A stretch of 64,000 nucleotides of DNA from assembly GCA_000403215.2 (NCBI GenBank), contig KE159538.1, forward strand, positions 373,398 to 437,397, given 5' to 3'. The translations under genes were made by a program, and so were the position numbers. Position 1 is the stretch's first letter. Each line of letters opens with the position of its first letter. The notes under the pieces were generated by a model, which did not search any database, was not told the DNA's origin, and saw only the letters and a list, made by a program, of their open reading frames with translations. This DNA is from Lachnospiraceae bacterium A4. Its GTDB lineage: Bacteria > Bacillota > Clostridia > Lachnospirales > Lachnospiraceae. Shown here piece by piece: positions 37,806 through 46,538 of this stretch.

Positions 37806-39089
37806 TCAAAATAAACTATCAAAATCTACCCGCTCTAATATCTCAAGAGCACCCCCACGTGTTGCATTATATAGATTTATTCCGTGTTGTTCACAATATT
37901 TTCTTGCAGATTCATATCCCTTAAAAAGCTGCGGTAAATCCAACCCATATGATTTGCTAACGGCTTCATCCTCATAATCTTCTATAAAATGCTGTTTTTT
38001 CTGAGTAGCCTCTACCGTACAATCAGCTCCAAGTATATAAATTTCACTAAATCCCATATATGCAGCCATCTGTAATGCTCCATCATAAATAATGCTATTA
38101 GAAATATATGAACATCTTGAAAAATCTTCTGTAAACTTCGGATATCCTTCCTTGGGACAATTCTCATAAATGTGAAATCTGTGCACATTCAGGGGAACAT
38201 CATTTTCAAACCACCAGCCTGTGTCAGCAATAAACTTCTCCTTCACTTCCATCTGCAAAATATCTTTTTGCCATTGTAATAGCCCATATAAATCCGACAG
38301 AAAGTAATAATCCGGTCGCCACTTTGTTTTTTCAAACACCTTAAAAATTCCATTTACAGACATGCATATTTCATTATTTGACTCTAAAATATCTAAATCC
38401 TTCACGCACAGACTTGGACCTGTCGCAACAATAAAGCAGCGTTCTCCTTTATGAATATTATGGAATCTCTCTATTGTAGGATTATAAAATAAATCAAATT
38501 CCCTATATATTTCATAAATATTCGTTATTTTAACACATATCTTCTTGTCCCATTTTTGTTCATTATTAGATTCAGAAAGAAAAATTCTTTCAACATCTTG
38601 ATCTTTTAAACTTTCTGCCTTTATTACAGGAAACTCCAATTTCTGCATATAGTCAGACATAACATTGTAAAATATAAAACTACATTCCCTTTGATATGCC
38701 TTTAAACATTCATAAATATATATTCCATATACATTCCAGCCATATATTAGATATTTCCCTTTACAGGCATCTTTACTTAAAATCTTATTAATAACTAATC
38801 TAACTTGATTTAATATATATATACATTCCGGTGTTTCCACAGCAATCCAAGGAACCCCTGCCTGATTTAATTTTGCACCAATGCTCTTTTCAAACCCTTT
38901 AGCAGCTACAATAACCAGTTCTTGCTGTCTCTTTATCAAACAATCCTCATAACTAATGACAGGTATATCCATACAAAACGTACCTATCAAATCAATATTG
39001 CTGTCAATGAAGGCGGAAATTTTATTTTTTCCTAATAATAATGCTAGCGCCGTACCTCTTTTTCCGCATCCCCATATAATATACTTCAT
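37806..39089 (-). CDS. DUF115/MptE-like (Maf-type) candidate glycosyltransferase with N-terminal Rossmann-like modules
   Basis: A start at 39089 (MKYIIWGCG) with GAAGGG upstream gives 427 residues. Residues 1-100 are the module (YIIWGCGKRGTALALLL, AFIDSNIDLIGTFCMDIPVI). Residues 115-200 look like a weaker second copy (YLIYGWNVYGIYIYECL). Residues 215-400 are a DUF115 domain with GERCFIVATGPSLCVKDL, MSVNGIFKVFEKTKWRPDYY and SEIYILGADCT. DUF115 is the core of Maf proteins, which transfer nonulosonic acids to flagellin, and its GPSL motif recalls GT42 sialyltransferases. With NeuA and NeuB next door, a role as the CMP-nonulosonate transferase is the most economical inference. A pterin enzyme role is unlikely in this context. 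Confidence 0.65.
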   Translation of the reverse strand: MKYIIWGCGKRGTALALLLGKNKISAFIDSNIDLIGTFCMDIPVISYEDCLIKRQQELVIVAAKGFEKSIGAKLNQAGVPWIAVETPECIYILNQVRLVINKILSKDACKGKYLIYGWNVYGIYIYECLKAYQRECSFIFYNVMSDYMQKLEFPVIKAESLKDQDVERIFLSESNNEQKWDKKICVKITNIYEIYREFDLFYNPTIERFHNIHKGERCFIVATGPSLCVKDLDILESNNEICMSVNGIFKVFEKTKWRPDYYFLSDLYGLLQWQKDILQMEVKEKFIADTGWWFENDVPLNVHRFHIYENCPKEGYPKFTEDFSRCSYISNSIIYDGALQMAAYMGFSEIYILGADCTVEATQKKQHFIEDYEDEAVSKSYGLDLPQLFKGYESARKYCEQHGINLYNATRGGALEILERVDFDSLF

Positions 39090-39152
39090 GATGTATACCC
39101 TTCCCAATTATTAATTCATCAAATTTATAAATGAATTCATTATAGATTTTTC

Positions 39153-40313
39153 TCAATCTATATAAAAGGCATCACAATACTCACAATGCTTCCAGTTCGC
39201 TCTTCCCTCATACAAACATTTTCTTACCGTCTTAAATTTATCATTGTTCCACACATCTAAAACAGATTCCTTTGTCAAATCTCCTAATGTATTCTTACCT
39301 AAAGGGTCATTACAACACAACGAAACTTTTCCGTCCGGTCTAATTATTAGCTGCTTAAATGGCAGCGCACAACGTTCCTTCCCATAAGAAACCATCTCTT
39401 TTCTATTTGGTGCATCTCCCCCACGCGTAGTTAATATTTCATGTGGGTTTCTTAATACAATTGTTACTTTATTTTTTAATTCTATATGCTGCTCACAGTA
39501 ATCTCGTATTTCCTCACATGGTTTGATCAATCTTAAATCTTTATGGTAATTATCAATAATTAGTTCATCTAAATAATCAATAACTGCTTTAAACTTTTCT
39601 ACACTTAATAATGTACCATTTGTAAACAAGTGCATTTTTGCATTCGGAAGTTTTCCCCTTGCAAATCTATGCTTATCAATTATATCATCATCCAAAAAAG
39701 GTTCATTATTTGAAAACAATGCAAGGCGTCCTGTATAATCAATTTCTGCGAGCTGCATTATTATATTTTCAAAAAGTCCTCTCTCCATAACAGCATACTT
39801 TCGTGATTCGTTTTTTTTACTAACAGGACAAAAATCACAGTTCCCATTACACCTATTTATTGTTTCAATTTCTATATGTTCAAATAACTTATTATCTTGA
39901 TACAATAATTCCACTTGCTTATTAATAGCTTGAACAGTCATGTTTTTACCCATATTATCTATCCAATCTTTTTCAGTAAGCTTTCTTTGTGCATTGTCTT
40001 TATATGGGTTATACACAAGCATATCAGTTGGATAATATCTATCTGATTCATCTTTATAAATAGCGTAATTCCGTACTCCTAATGCTTTAAGCTGTATTTC
40101 CATTGATTTATAGCTTGCGCTGGCTATTATAATCTTATACCTTTCAGAATCATTTATTGCATCTGCGACCTTTTTAATTGGTACCCCTTCTATACTTTTT
40201 CCTATGAGGGATACATTATTATCAACAAAGTATTTTACATTATTTACTCCATATTGATTTAATGCAATATGCCCAAATTTCCCTGCGCCAAAAATAATAA
40301 CTTCACTGCTCAT
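39153..40313 (-). CDS. Radical SAM/SPASM enzyme with N-terminal Rossmann-like module
   Basis: The start MSSEVIIFGAGK at 40313 has GAGG eleven bases upstream and gives 386 residues; a GTG at 40388 would add 25 residues with no good site. Residues 3-100 are the module (VIIFGAGKFGHIALNQY, YFVDNNVSLIGKSIEGVPI). Residues 150-300 are a radical SAM domain (TINRCNGNCDFCPVSKK with C-x3-C-x2-C, then LFTNGTLLS). The C-terminus is SPASM-like (CALPFKQLIIRPDGKVSLCC, HCEYCDAF), giving auxiliary iron-sulfur ligands. SPASM enzymes modify peptides or sugars and carbocycles. In a glycan locus a sugar epimerase or dehydrogenase is plausible. Confidence 0.8.
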   Translation of the reverse strand: MSSEVIIFGAGKFGHIALNQYGVNNVKYFVDNNVSLIGKSIEGVPIKKVADAINDSERYKIIIASASYKSMEIQLKALGVRNYAIYKDESDRYYPTDMLVYNPYKDNAQRKLTEKDWIDNMGKNMTVQAINKQVELLYQDNKLFEHIEIETINRCNGNCDFCPVSKKNESRKYAVMERGLFENIIMQLAEIDYTGRLALFSNNEPFLDDDIIDKHRFARGKLPNAKMHLFTNGTLLSVEKFKAVIDYLDELIIDNYHKDLRLIKPCEEIRDYCEQHIELKNKVTIVLRNPHEILTTRGGDAPNRKEMVSYGKERCALPFKQLIIRPDGKVSLCCNDPLGKNTLGDLTKESVLDVWNNDKFKTVRKCLYEGRANWKHCEYCDAFYID

Positions 40314-40398
40314 CTCACAATTTCCTCTATAATTAGATAATTCTTTTATTAATAATCGCTCACATATAAATCGTCTACTGTTTTTCACTATATATTAT

Positions 40399-41598
40399 TC
40401 ATTCCATATATGTATTCCATATCTTTCCAACATCTTTAGGAAATACATCAACTGTTAAATTTTCTTTTTCAATAAATAATATTTTATCTTTGCTTACTCC
40501 TAGTTCCGTTAATAACACTACCGTAGATGAAACAATTTCAGAACTAAATATTGCAATAATAATAAAATCATAACTTGCCTGAGAAAACTGTTGAATTTGA
40601 TTAATATCTGATATGTCAATATTACCTACTACTTTACAATACTGCAATTCATCCATCCGTTTTATAAAACGAGAAGCAAATGCACCTTTACCATATACAA
40701 TAATGCGGCTATTTGGTTTAACTTTAGGATAAACCGCACATTTATTAACCCCAATCAATCTTTCCGGATTATATAATAATAACAGATAAAATAATTGATA
40801 CATTAAATATTCTTTTCTGATCTTCCCTATATTTTTAGAATTACTACATAACTTTATTAGATATTCTGACAAAATAAGAAAGTTTTCATAATTCTCACTC
40901 TGACTTTTCCATACGACCGAATCACCCCGCACACAATAATGATAAAAACTTCCTGAGTCCACATAAATTCTATCAATATTCATTATACACGGAATTATCA
41001 CTGCATTATCTTCACAATTTTGCAGAACATCCGGAGCACATAATTGATATTGTTTGCGAATATCAGCTTTGATCGCTTTATTCCAAAACACTTCATTAAT
41101 TGGTGCGCATAAAAATATATTTTTCTCTACACACCTATTAAATTCATCCACAAAGCTTTTTCCCTGATACATCCCATCATCTAAATATTGCTTATATGTT
41201 CCAACAGTTCCGTTAATATATTCCTTCTTATGTCCTAATACCAGCATATCAGGATTATATTGACTTAATTTTTCTATCATATATGAAAAAGCTTGATTTT
41301 CAATCCAATCATCTGAATCAACATCTGTTATATAATCTCCAGTTGCATTCATAACCCCGTACTTTCTAGCACTGACAAGTCCTCCGTTTTTCTTATGAAT
41401 CACCTTTATTCTTGAATCAATGGCCGCATACTTATCACATATCTTTCCACTTTTGTCCGTAGAACCGTCATCAACTAATATTATTTCTAAATTTTTGTAT
41501 GTTTGATTTATTATACTATCTATACATCTGTTTAAATATGTTTCAACATTATACACAGGAACAATTACAGAGAGCTTCATATCTTTTTCTTTTAACAT
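40399..41598 (-). CDS. GT2 glycosyltransferase with C-terminal Rossmann-like module
   Basis: 399 residues; the ATG at 41598 has AGGAG six bases upstream. Residues 7-225 are a GT2 domain of the EpsJ/CpsI type: LSVIVPVYNVETYLNRCIDS, LVDDGSTDKSGKICDKYA, DYITDVDSDDWIENQAFSYM with the DSDD metal motif. Residues 305-390 are a diverged module (RIIVYGKGAFASRFIKRM, VGNIDISDIN, FIIIAIFSSE). It sits between two radical SAM genes. The sugar is unknown. Confidence 0.85.
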   Translation of the reverse strand: MLKEKDMKLSVIVPVYNVETYLNRCIDSIINQTYKNLEIILVDDGSTDKSGKICDKYAAIDSRIKVIHKKNGGLVSARKYGVMNATGDYITDVDSDDWIENQAFSYMIEKLSQYNPDMLVLGHKKEYINGTVGTYKQYLDDGMYQGKSFVDEFNRCVEKNIFLCAPINEVFWNKAIKADIRKQYQLCAPDVLQNCEDNAVIIPCIMNIDRIYVDSGSFYHYCVRGDSVVWKSQSENYENFLILSEYLIKLCSNSKNIGKIRKEYLMYQLFYLLLLYNPERLIGVNKCAVYPKVKPNSRIIVYGKGAFASRFIKRMDELQYCKVVGNIDISDINQIQQFSQASYDFIIIAIFSSEIVSSTVVLLTELGVSKDKILFIEKENLTVDVFPKDVGKIWNTYME

Positions 41599-41638
41599 AT
41601 TTTGCTCCTAATAACATTATACAACTTTATTTATTTTT

Positions 41639-42781
41639 TCAGTACTTTTGCCTTGCAGCCGGAATTATAGATTGGTTATCATGCCCATAACCACCACATA
41701 TTTTGCAAAACTCTAAATATCCGCCTTCAACATTACCAGCACATAGTTCTAAAATTTCTTTTCTTGCTTCCAGATCATTTTTATCCACTTCCATCAAATT
41801 AATATATGATTTACCGTCAGGAGCTATCAGCCCTTCCATCTGTGCTGCACGATCAGCAATACAATAATATATCTTACTGCCTATCAAATCATGACATGCC
41901 ATGTTACAATATTCCATATGTTTTTTTGCGGAACTTTCATTATATTTTATTTTAACTGGTGGAAATCCCAAATCAAACCATACCATATTTTTAGTTCGTG
42001 TAATACTTATCTTATGATACTCTAATACTCTACAAAGTTCTTCTAACTTATCTGCGTAATCTATTGACTTCGTATAATCACTTATAGAAATTCCAATATT
42101 ATATCTTTTTAATGCGTCTATCACTTTCTCATCAGGAATAATAGTGCCATTTGTGATAATACCTAAATATCCTATTCTATCTCTATAATTTGCCAATATG
42201 TCAATGATTTCACATAATTGTGGATGTAAAAACGGTTCTCCTCCATATAAATTCATATCCAATACTTTATCAACTTTTTCGAAAAACAAATCAACACTTT
42301 TTCTGATATCATCAATTTTTTCATGCTTTTTTTTCTTAATATATGGCGTAAAAACTGAACAATTTTTGCAATTTAAACTGCAAAACGACGTAATCGGAAT
42401 ATCCGTTTTTTCAACGCATATCATTCTCTTATATTTATAGTACCATTCAGTAAAAAACTGAATCCAAGTTGTAAAATTGATATGTTCTACCAGTCCTGCA
42501 TCCTCTAACTGTTTACAAATTTCCTGATAATAAAATCCCTGAACAGTAACTATTATATTGTATTTATAAATTATTTCTAATGCATCATTAAAATTTATCA
42601 CTTTAACCCCATCAACAATTTGGTCTCTCTTTTGAATATCATTATCAATAATAGCAATTATATTGAAATCTTTTTTTAAGTACGAGAGGGCACGTCGCCC
42701 ATAGCGTCCATAGCCAAAAACAATAATATCTTTTAAATTTTTCCAACTCTCATCACATAATTTATTCAACTTCGTTTCCAT
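41639..42781 (-). CDS. Radical SAM enzyme with N-terminal Rossmann-like module
   Basis: 380 residues; the ATG at 42781 has AAAGGAT upstream and is 2 bases from the stop of the preceding gene. Residues 15-110 are the module (DIIVFGYGRYGRRALSYL, AIIDNDIQKRDQIVDGVKVI). Residues 130-320 are the radical SAM domain (ITSFCSLNCKNCSVFTPYI with C-x3-C-x2-C, LYGGEPFLHPQLCEI, ITNGTIIPDEKVID). The C-terminus has further cysteines (YLEFCKICGGYG). It is a paralogue of the protein at 32445-33632, with the same domain order and matching GGEP and TNGTI-PDEK motifs. Substrate unknown. Confidence 0.8.
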   Translation of the reverse strand: METKLNKLCDESWKNLKDIIVFGYGRYGRRALSYLKKDFNIIAIIDNDIQKRDQIVDGVKVINFNDALEIIYKYNIIVTVQGFYYQEICKQLEDAGLVEHINFTTWIQFFTEWYYKYKRMICVEKTDIPITSFCSLNCKNCSVFTPYIKKKKHEKIDDIRKSVDLFFEKVDKVLDMNLYGGEPFLHPQLCEIIDILANYRDRIGYLGIITNGTIIPDEKVIDALKRYNIGISISDYTKSIDYADKLEELCRVLEYHKISITRTKNMVWFDLGFPPVKIKYNESSAKKHMEYCNMACHDLIGSKIYYCIADRAAQMEGLIAPDGKSYINLMEVDKNDLEARKEILELCAGNVEGGYLEFCKICGGYGHDNQSIIPAARQKY

Positions 42782-42783
42782 GC

Positions 42784-43815
42784 TTATCCTTTCTCTGTAC
42801 TACTAATAAATATATCCACTACCCGTTGTCGCATATCAACAGTAAATTGATTTGTCAACATAAAACATCCACTCTGTAGAACTACATCATGAAATGTTGG
42901 ATTAATATTAATTACTGTTACTTTCCGCGGTTTTCTTTTTAAACTTTCGCAGATGTTATTGATTGTAGCTACAAACATGTCTTTTTCAAATGGATCAAAA
43001 TAATAAAACCAATTATAATCATCTAATGCTTCTGTAATTTTTGTGGCATCGCCGTATATACAAGAAACTGTATTCTTAGTATCTATTCCTAAGTTATAAA
43101 AATTTGAAAGCATTACCTCATAAATTTTCTTTTCAAACTCTACCCCACCAGCTTTTTTAAATCCATAATCAAGAAATGAAATTATTGCTCCGCCCTTACC
43201 ACATCCAAAGTCAAAAATTGCATCATTTTCTGATGGAATGCAATGACATTTATCCAAAATCGGAAATATTTCTTTTTGAGTAGTAATTGCATAATAGTGT
43301 CCGCCGGAATTTTTATTATCAAAGTATTGAGTCTGAATTGATGTTACTAAATTGCAATCATATACATACTCCAGCCACTCCATAAACTGTACATCACGTA
43401 TTCCTTTTTTCTTCTGATAAAATATTTCCACGGAATCATCCACTTCATTTGTATATTTATTTCCATACACAACCTCTAAAAAATTGAAATAAGATTTTCC
43501 TTTGACATATCCATGTTCGTGCATTTTTAAAAAAATACGATCATCTTCAGGAATTGTCAACCAAACTATGGCATCTTTTACATCTTTATAACCAAAATCA
43601 AAAAGACTAGACCTAAAAAGAGGAAATTCATATGGCATACTTCTTTCCCAATTATCTTCGACTATGTAATCTACTTTAATACTGTGATAATACTCCGCAT
43701 ACCACGCTATAAATCTACCTGAATACCCATATCCCCACAACACAATTCTATGCCCAAATCCCTTTAGTATTATAGAATCTAATTTATCTCTAAACTCCTC
43801 TAAAACCCGCAACAC
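42784..43815 (-). CDS. SAM methyltransferase with N-terminal Rossmann-like module
   Basis: No ATG is well placed. A GTG at 43815 with GGGGAGG eight bases upstream gives 343 residues; a GTG at 43839 would add eight residues. Residues 20-115 are the module (RIVLWGYGYSGRFIAWYA, YIVEDNWERSMPYEFPLF). Residues 160-335 are a class I methyltransferase (DAIFDFGCGKGGAIISFLDY as SAM loop, AGGVEFEKKIYEVMLSNF, WFYYFDPFEKDMF in the catalytic position). The D-P-F motif resembles that of N- or O-methyltransferases acting on small molecules. The start is the least certain part. Confidence 0.75.
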   Translation of the reverse strand: MLRVLEEFRDKLDSIILKGFGHRIVLWGYGYSGRFIAWYAEYYHSIKVDYIVEDNWERSMPYEFPLFRSSLFDFGYKDVKDAIVWLTIPEDDRIFLKMHEHGYVKGKSYFNFLEVVYGNKYTNEVDDSVEIFYQKKKGIRDVQFMEWLEYVYDCNLVTSIQTQYFDNKNSGGHYYAITTQKEIFPILDKCHCIPSENDAIFDFGCGKGGAIISFLDYGFKKAGGVEFEKKIYEVMLSNFYNLGIDTKNTVSCIYGDATKITEALDDYNWFYYFDPFEKDMFVATINNICESLKRKPRKVTVININPTFHDVVLQSGCFMLTNQFTVDMRQRVVDIFISSTEKG

Positions 43816-43862
43816 CTCTTCTACCTCCCCTTCACACACTAAACTTTACATATTAGTTTATA

Positions 43863-44451
43863 TTACTTTATAGTAGTATCATACTTCTCAATAAACGCAT
43901 CAATATCTATATAAAAATCATCATACCTTTCTCGAATCACATCATCCGACCAATTCCACCATGCTATACGATTTAATTTCTCTACCTGTTCCGATGTATA
44001 CCTATATCTAATAATTCTTGCCGGAGCACCTACTACTACTGCATAATCTGGCACATTCTTCGTAATGACAGCCCCTGCTCCCGCAATTACACCATTTCCA
44101 ATATTGGAACTATTTGTTATTAAAACATTTCTTCCTAACCAAACATCATTCCCAATCTTCACCTTAGAAAACTTTTGCACAATTCCTCTGGGTGCTACTC
44201 CTGCAAAATACCACACTTCTTGATTCCATTCATTATATGTATGCTGCAAAGCAGAATATATATTTCGATCAGCATATATAAATGGATGAGTTGACAAATA
44301 GTTATTTGGATGATTTTCCAATACATCTGTTCCAACTGCAAAACTGCAAAATGCACCAACAGACTCCACAAACTGATGATTACATAATGGTCCGTAACTA
44401 TACTTTCCACACTTCGTTAAACATGGCTTATTTTCTCTATACCCCCCCCAC
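43863..44451 (-). pseudogene. CatB-like acetyltransferase, C-terminal part of a gene split by an insertion sequence
   Basis: From the insertion boundary at 44451 the minus strand reads in frame through GGYRENKPCLTKCGKYSYG, a left-handed beta-helix acyltransferase of the xenobiotic (CatB/Vat) type with VESVGAFCSFAVGTDVLENH, VKIGNDVWLGRNVLITNSSN, IGNGVIAGAGAVITKNVPDYA, VVVGAPARIIRYRY and WWNWSDDVI. The hexapeptide turns are intact. An apparent start inside the insertion sequence (MPKMAKNCGF) is an accident of the junction. The missing front of the gene lies at 46539-46866, on the other side of the element. The whole gene would have encoded a Rossmann-like module plus an O- or N-acetyltransferase for a sugar. 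A truncated, active enzyme made from a start within the element cannot be excluded. Confidence 0.8.
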
Positions 44452-44456
44452 AGGCT

Positions 44457-44513
44457 GTCCGAAAACCCACAATTTTTGGCCATTTTGGGCACAAAAAATG
44501 CCAGGTTTTTCGG
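44457..44513. repeat. Imperfect palindrome at the downstream end of the IS1182 element
   Basis: TCCGAAAACC near 44457 pairs with GGTTTTTCGGA ending at 44513, with further partial pairing between (CAATTTTTGGCC against GGCATTTTTTGTG read on the other strand). The 57-base structure starts within the terminal repeat. It could stop transcription running in either direction through the element, or serve as a second transposase binding site. Confidence 0.5.
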
Positions 44514-44588
44514 ACATTATTTGTCCGTTTATAGTTACCTGACCTCGAAAACTGAATAAAATACGCTTTTTTGTTGTTATTTTTCCCA

Positions 44589-46325
44589 TTATGCTGCAAC
44601 AAGTGCCATCAGTTCTTCAAATGAGAACATGTTACACGCCCTGGACAGGTTATATCCCATGGCCATGAGCGCAAATTCCCCACCTACTTTCTGTTTACCC
44701 TTTAACAGAAAGCAGGCTGCTCCCATTGCTCGTTTTATTGTTCCAAACGGATGCTCTGAAATACACATCCGCTGGTTCATTTTTTCCCTGTCCGGCCTGA
44801 GTTTAAACCTGACTACCTTTTTCTTTTCAAAATGGTACTTTGCCTTCTTCTGGTTCTTTTTTCCTGGTTTCTCTGTTTCTTCTTCTGAGTTTTCCGCTTC
44901 TTCCGGTTTCCACCACTTTGCTTTCTTTTCCAGGCTGTCTTTGCCAAAATCCGTTTCCTTCCAGTTCGTGTTTCCCTTCCCGTTCACACACTTATCACGG
45001 TATGGGCATCCCTTGCACGCCTGCCTGTTGGCATATCTTGTCGCCCCATTTTTTTTGATGCTTTTTCTCCTGAGGATTTCCCCTCCGGGACAGTAAACCA
45101 GATCCCTTTCCGGATCCCTGACAAAATACCCTTCCCCTGCACGGTTTTTCATTTCCTCTTCTGTTCCATAGGGGCTCTCCACTTTTTGTTCCGGCCCGTC
45201 CGAAACTTTTCTCCTTACCTCTGCTACCTCCATACCTTCTATTACATCCGCATATGCTTCCGGCACCACTCCCGCATGAAGACATCTCTTCAGTTCTTCT
45301 GCATTCGTGCCTGCTGTATTTAACTCCCCTGCTTCCTCATACTCGATCTCCAGTTCATATGTGTCCTGTCCGTCTGGCAGAATGACATTAGGAATAATTC
45401 CTTTCTCAAGACATGACACCATATCTTCGGCCTGTTCGTATCCCTTATCTGCCACAGCTTCAATAATCCTGTCCCCGGCTTCCTGTTTAATGGACTCCGC
45501 TGTCGGAGCAATTAATCCATGGTCTGTTGCCTGGTTTGTCGCCAGGTAATCCATGATCAGGTGCGTCTCTGAATCCACTGCTGTCTGGACATTGTACGAC
45601 ACGTCCATTCCATTTTTATTTTTCATCAGCCGCGCATCTGCATCTGTCAGTGAAATCTGCGTGTGGTTTTCTTTCTCCATCAGTTCCCTGTATGAACGGT
45701 ATTTCTCCAGTCTTTCCTCTGCCTCCTTCAGTTTTGCTTCCAGTTCTTCCCTGGTCAGCGTTCCACTGACAGCCTCCTCCTCTTTATCCGCTTCCTCTAT
45801 CAGCCGCAGGTATTCCTGTGTGTGGTCTTCCAGCCACTTTATCCTGTCATCCAGTTTCATAATGGTAAAATTGCTGTCTTTTCCATTCCAGGCTTTAAAC
45901 TTACTCCCATCTATAGACACGTATCCTGTTTCCAGATCTACGGTTACCCTTTTTAGAAATTCCTTAAATACTTCCTTTAAATTGTCTGCATTGTCTTTCC
46001 TGAAATCAGATATCGTGCGGAAGTCAGGACGGAGTCCGCCAAGCATCCACATAACTTCAATGTTTGTGACGCATGCCGCCTCAAGTTTTCTGGATGACCG
46101 GATGTTATTGCGGTATCCGTATAGATATAGTTTCAGCATACTCTGCGGATCATAACATGGCCTTCCTTCAAAACTTGGTTCTGTTTTTTCGAATCCCATC
46201 TCTTTTAAGTCTATGTGATCCACAAAACAATCGATTACTCTTGCAATACTATCCCATTCCACCATGGAATCAAGTGTATTTATTACCGCCTGGTTTCTAT
46301 TGATAGGTTTTACTATATATGGCAT
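44589..46325 (-). CDS. IS1182-family transposase, full length
   Basis: The ATG at 46325 with GGGGTG seven bases upstream, the same arrangement as the truncated copy at 5033, gives 578 residues. Landmarks: YDPQSMLKLYLYGYRNNIRS, PDFRTISDFRKDN, VSIDGSKFKAWNGKDSN with the first catalytic Asp, SLTDADARLMKNKNGMDVS, IEAVADKGYEQAEDM with the second Asp, a Cys-rich segment CKGCPYRDKCVNGKGNTNW, and EHPFGTIKRAMGAACFLLKG near the C-terminus with the final Glu. All domains are present, so this copy is probably able to move itself. Confidence 0.9.
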   Translation of the reverse strand: MPYIVKPINRNQAVINTLDSMVEWDSIARVIDCFVDHIDLKEMGFEKTEPSFEGRPCYDPQSMLKLYLYGYRNNIRSSRKLEAACVTNIEVMWMLGGLRPDFRTISDFRKDNADNLKEVFKEFLKRVTVDLETGYVSIDGSKFKAWNGKDSNFTIMKLDDRIKWLEDHTQEYLRLIEEADKEEEAVSGTLTREELEAKLKEAEERLEKYRSYRELMEKENHTQISLTDADARLMKNKNGMDVSYNVQTAVDSETHLIMDYLATNQATDHGLIAPTAESIKQEAGDRIIEAVADKGYEQAEDMVSCLEKGIIPNVILPDGQDTYELEIEYEEAGELNTAGTNAEELKRCLHAGVVPEAYADVIEGMEVAEVRRKVSDGPEQKVESPYGTEEEMKNRAGEGYFVRDPERDLVYCPGGEILRRKSIKKNGATRYANRQACKGCPYRDKCVNGKGNTNWKETDFGKDSLEKKAKWWKPEEAENSEEETEKPGKKNQKKAKYHFEKKKVVRFKLRPDREKMNQRMCISEHPFGTIKRAMGAACFLLKGKQKVGGEFALMAMGYNLSRACNMFSFEELMALVAA

Positions 46326-46538
46326 GGAAAACACCCCGCTAAACTGGAACTTTTAAGATACTCCCATTATACCAGATATTGGTGGAAAAGTCCCACATAT
46401 TTGTTTATTTAGCGTACTTTATTCAGTTTTCAAGGTGCATTTATAAAAATCGCTCTGTAAGCGTTTTTTAGCTCTGTTTGGGCGATAATCCTACGTTTAA
46501 AATCCTGTTATCGCCTCTCAGGGGTTTTCGGACAGTCT

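Larger units (their letters stand above)
44452..46538 (-). mobile_element. IS1182-family insertion sequence, complete
   Basis: A 2087-base element bounded by imperfect inverted repeats AGGCTGTCCGAAAACCC (44452) and AGACTGTCCGAAAACCC (reverse strand from 46538). It contains one intact transposase gene on the minus strand. The flanks are runs of G/C (acccccccca before 44452, ccccc after 46538), so the target was G-rich and the exact duplication cannot be fixed, but a GGGGG duplication fits. The same kind of target flanks the copy at 1586-6492. Insertion split the acetyltransferase fusion gene. Confidence 0.85.

Noticed and set aside
37806-39089. Annotation of the DUF115 protein as a pterin pyrophosphokinase (MptE-like)
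   Set aside because: The name comes from an archaeal enzyme of the same family; fusion to the locus module and proximity to NeuA/NeuB make a sugar-transfer role far more likely.
45553-46155. 200-residue Ser/Phe-rich open frame opposite the IS1182 transposase
   Set aside because: Shadow of a well-conserved transposase; composition is that of reverse-complemented Glu/Lys/Arg codons.
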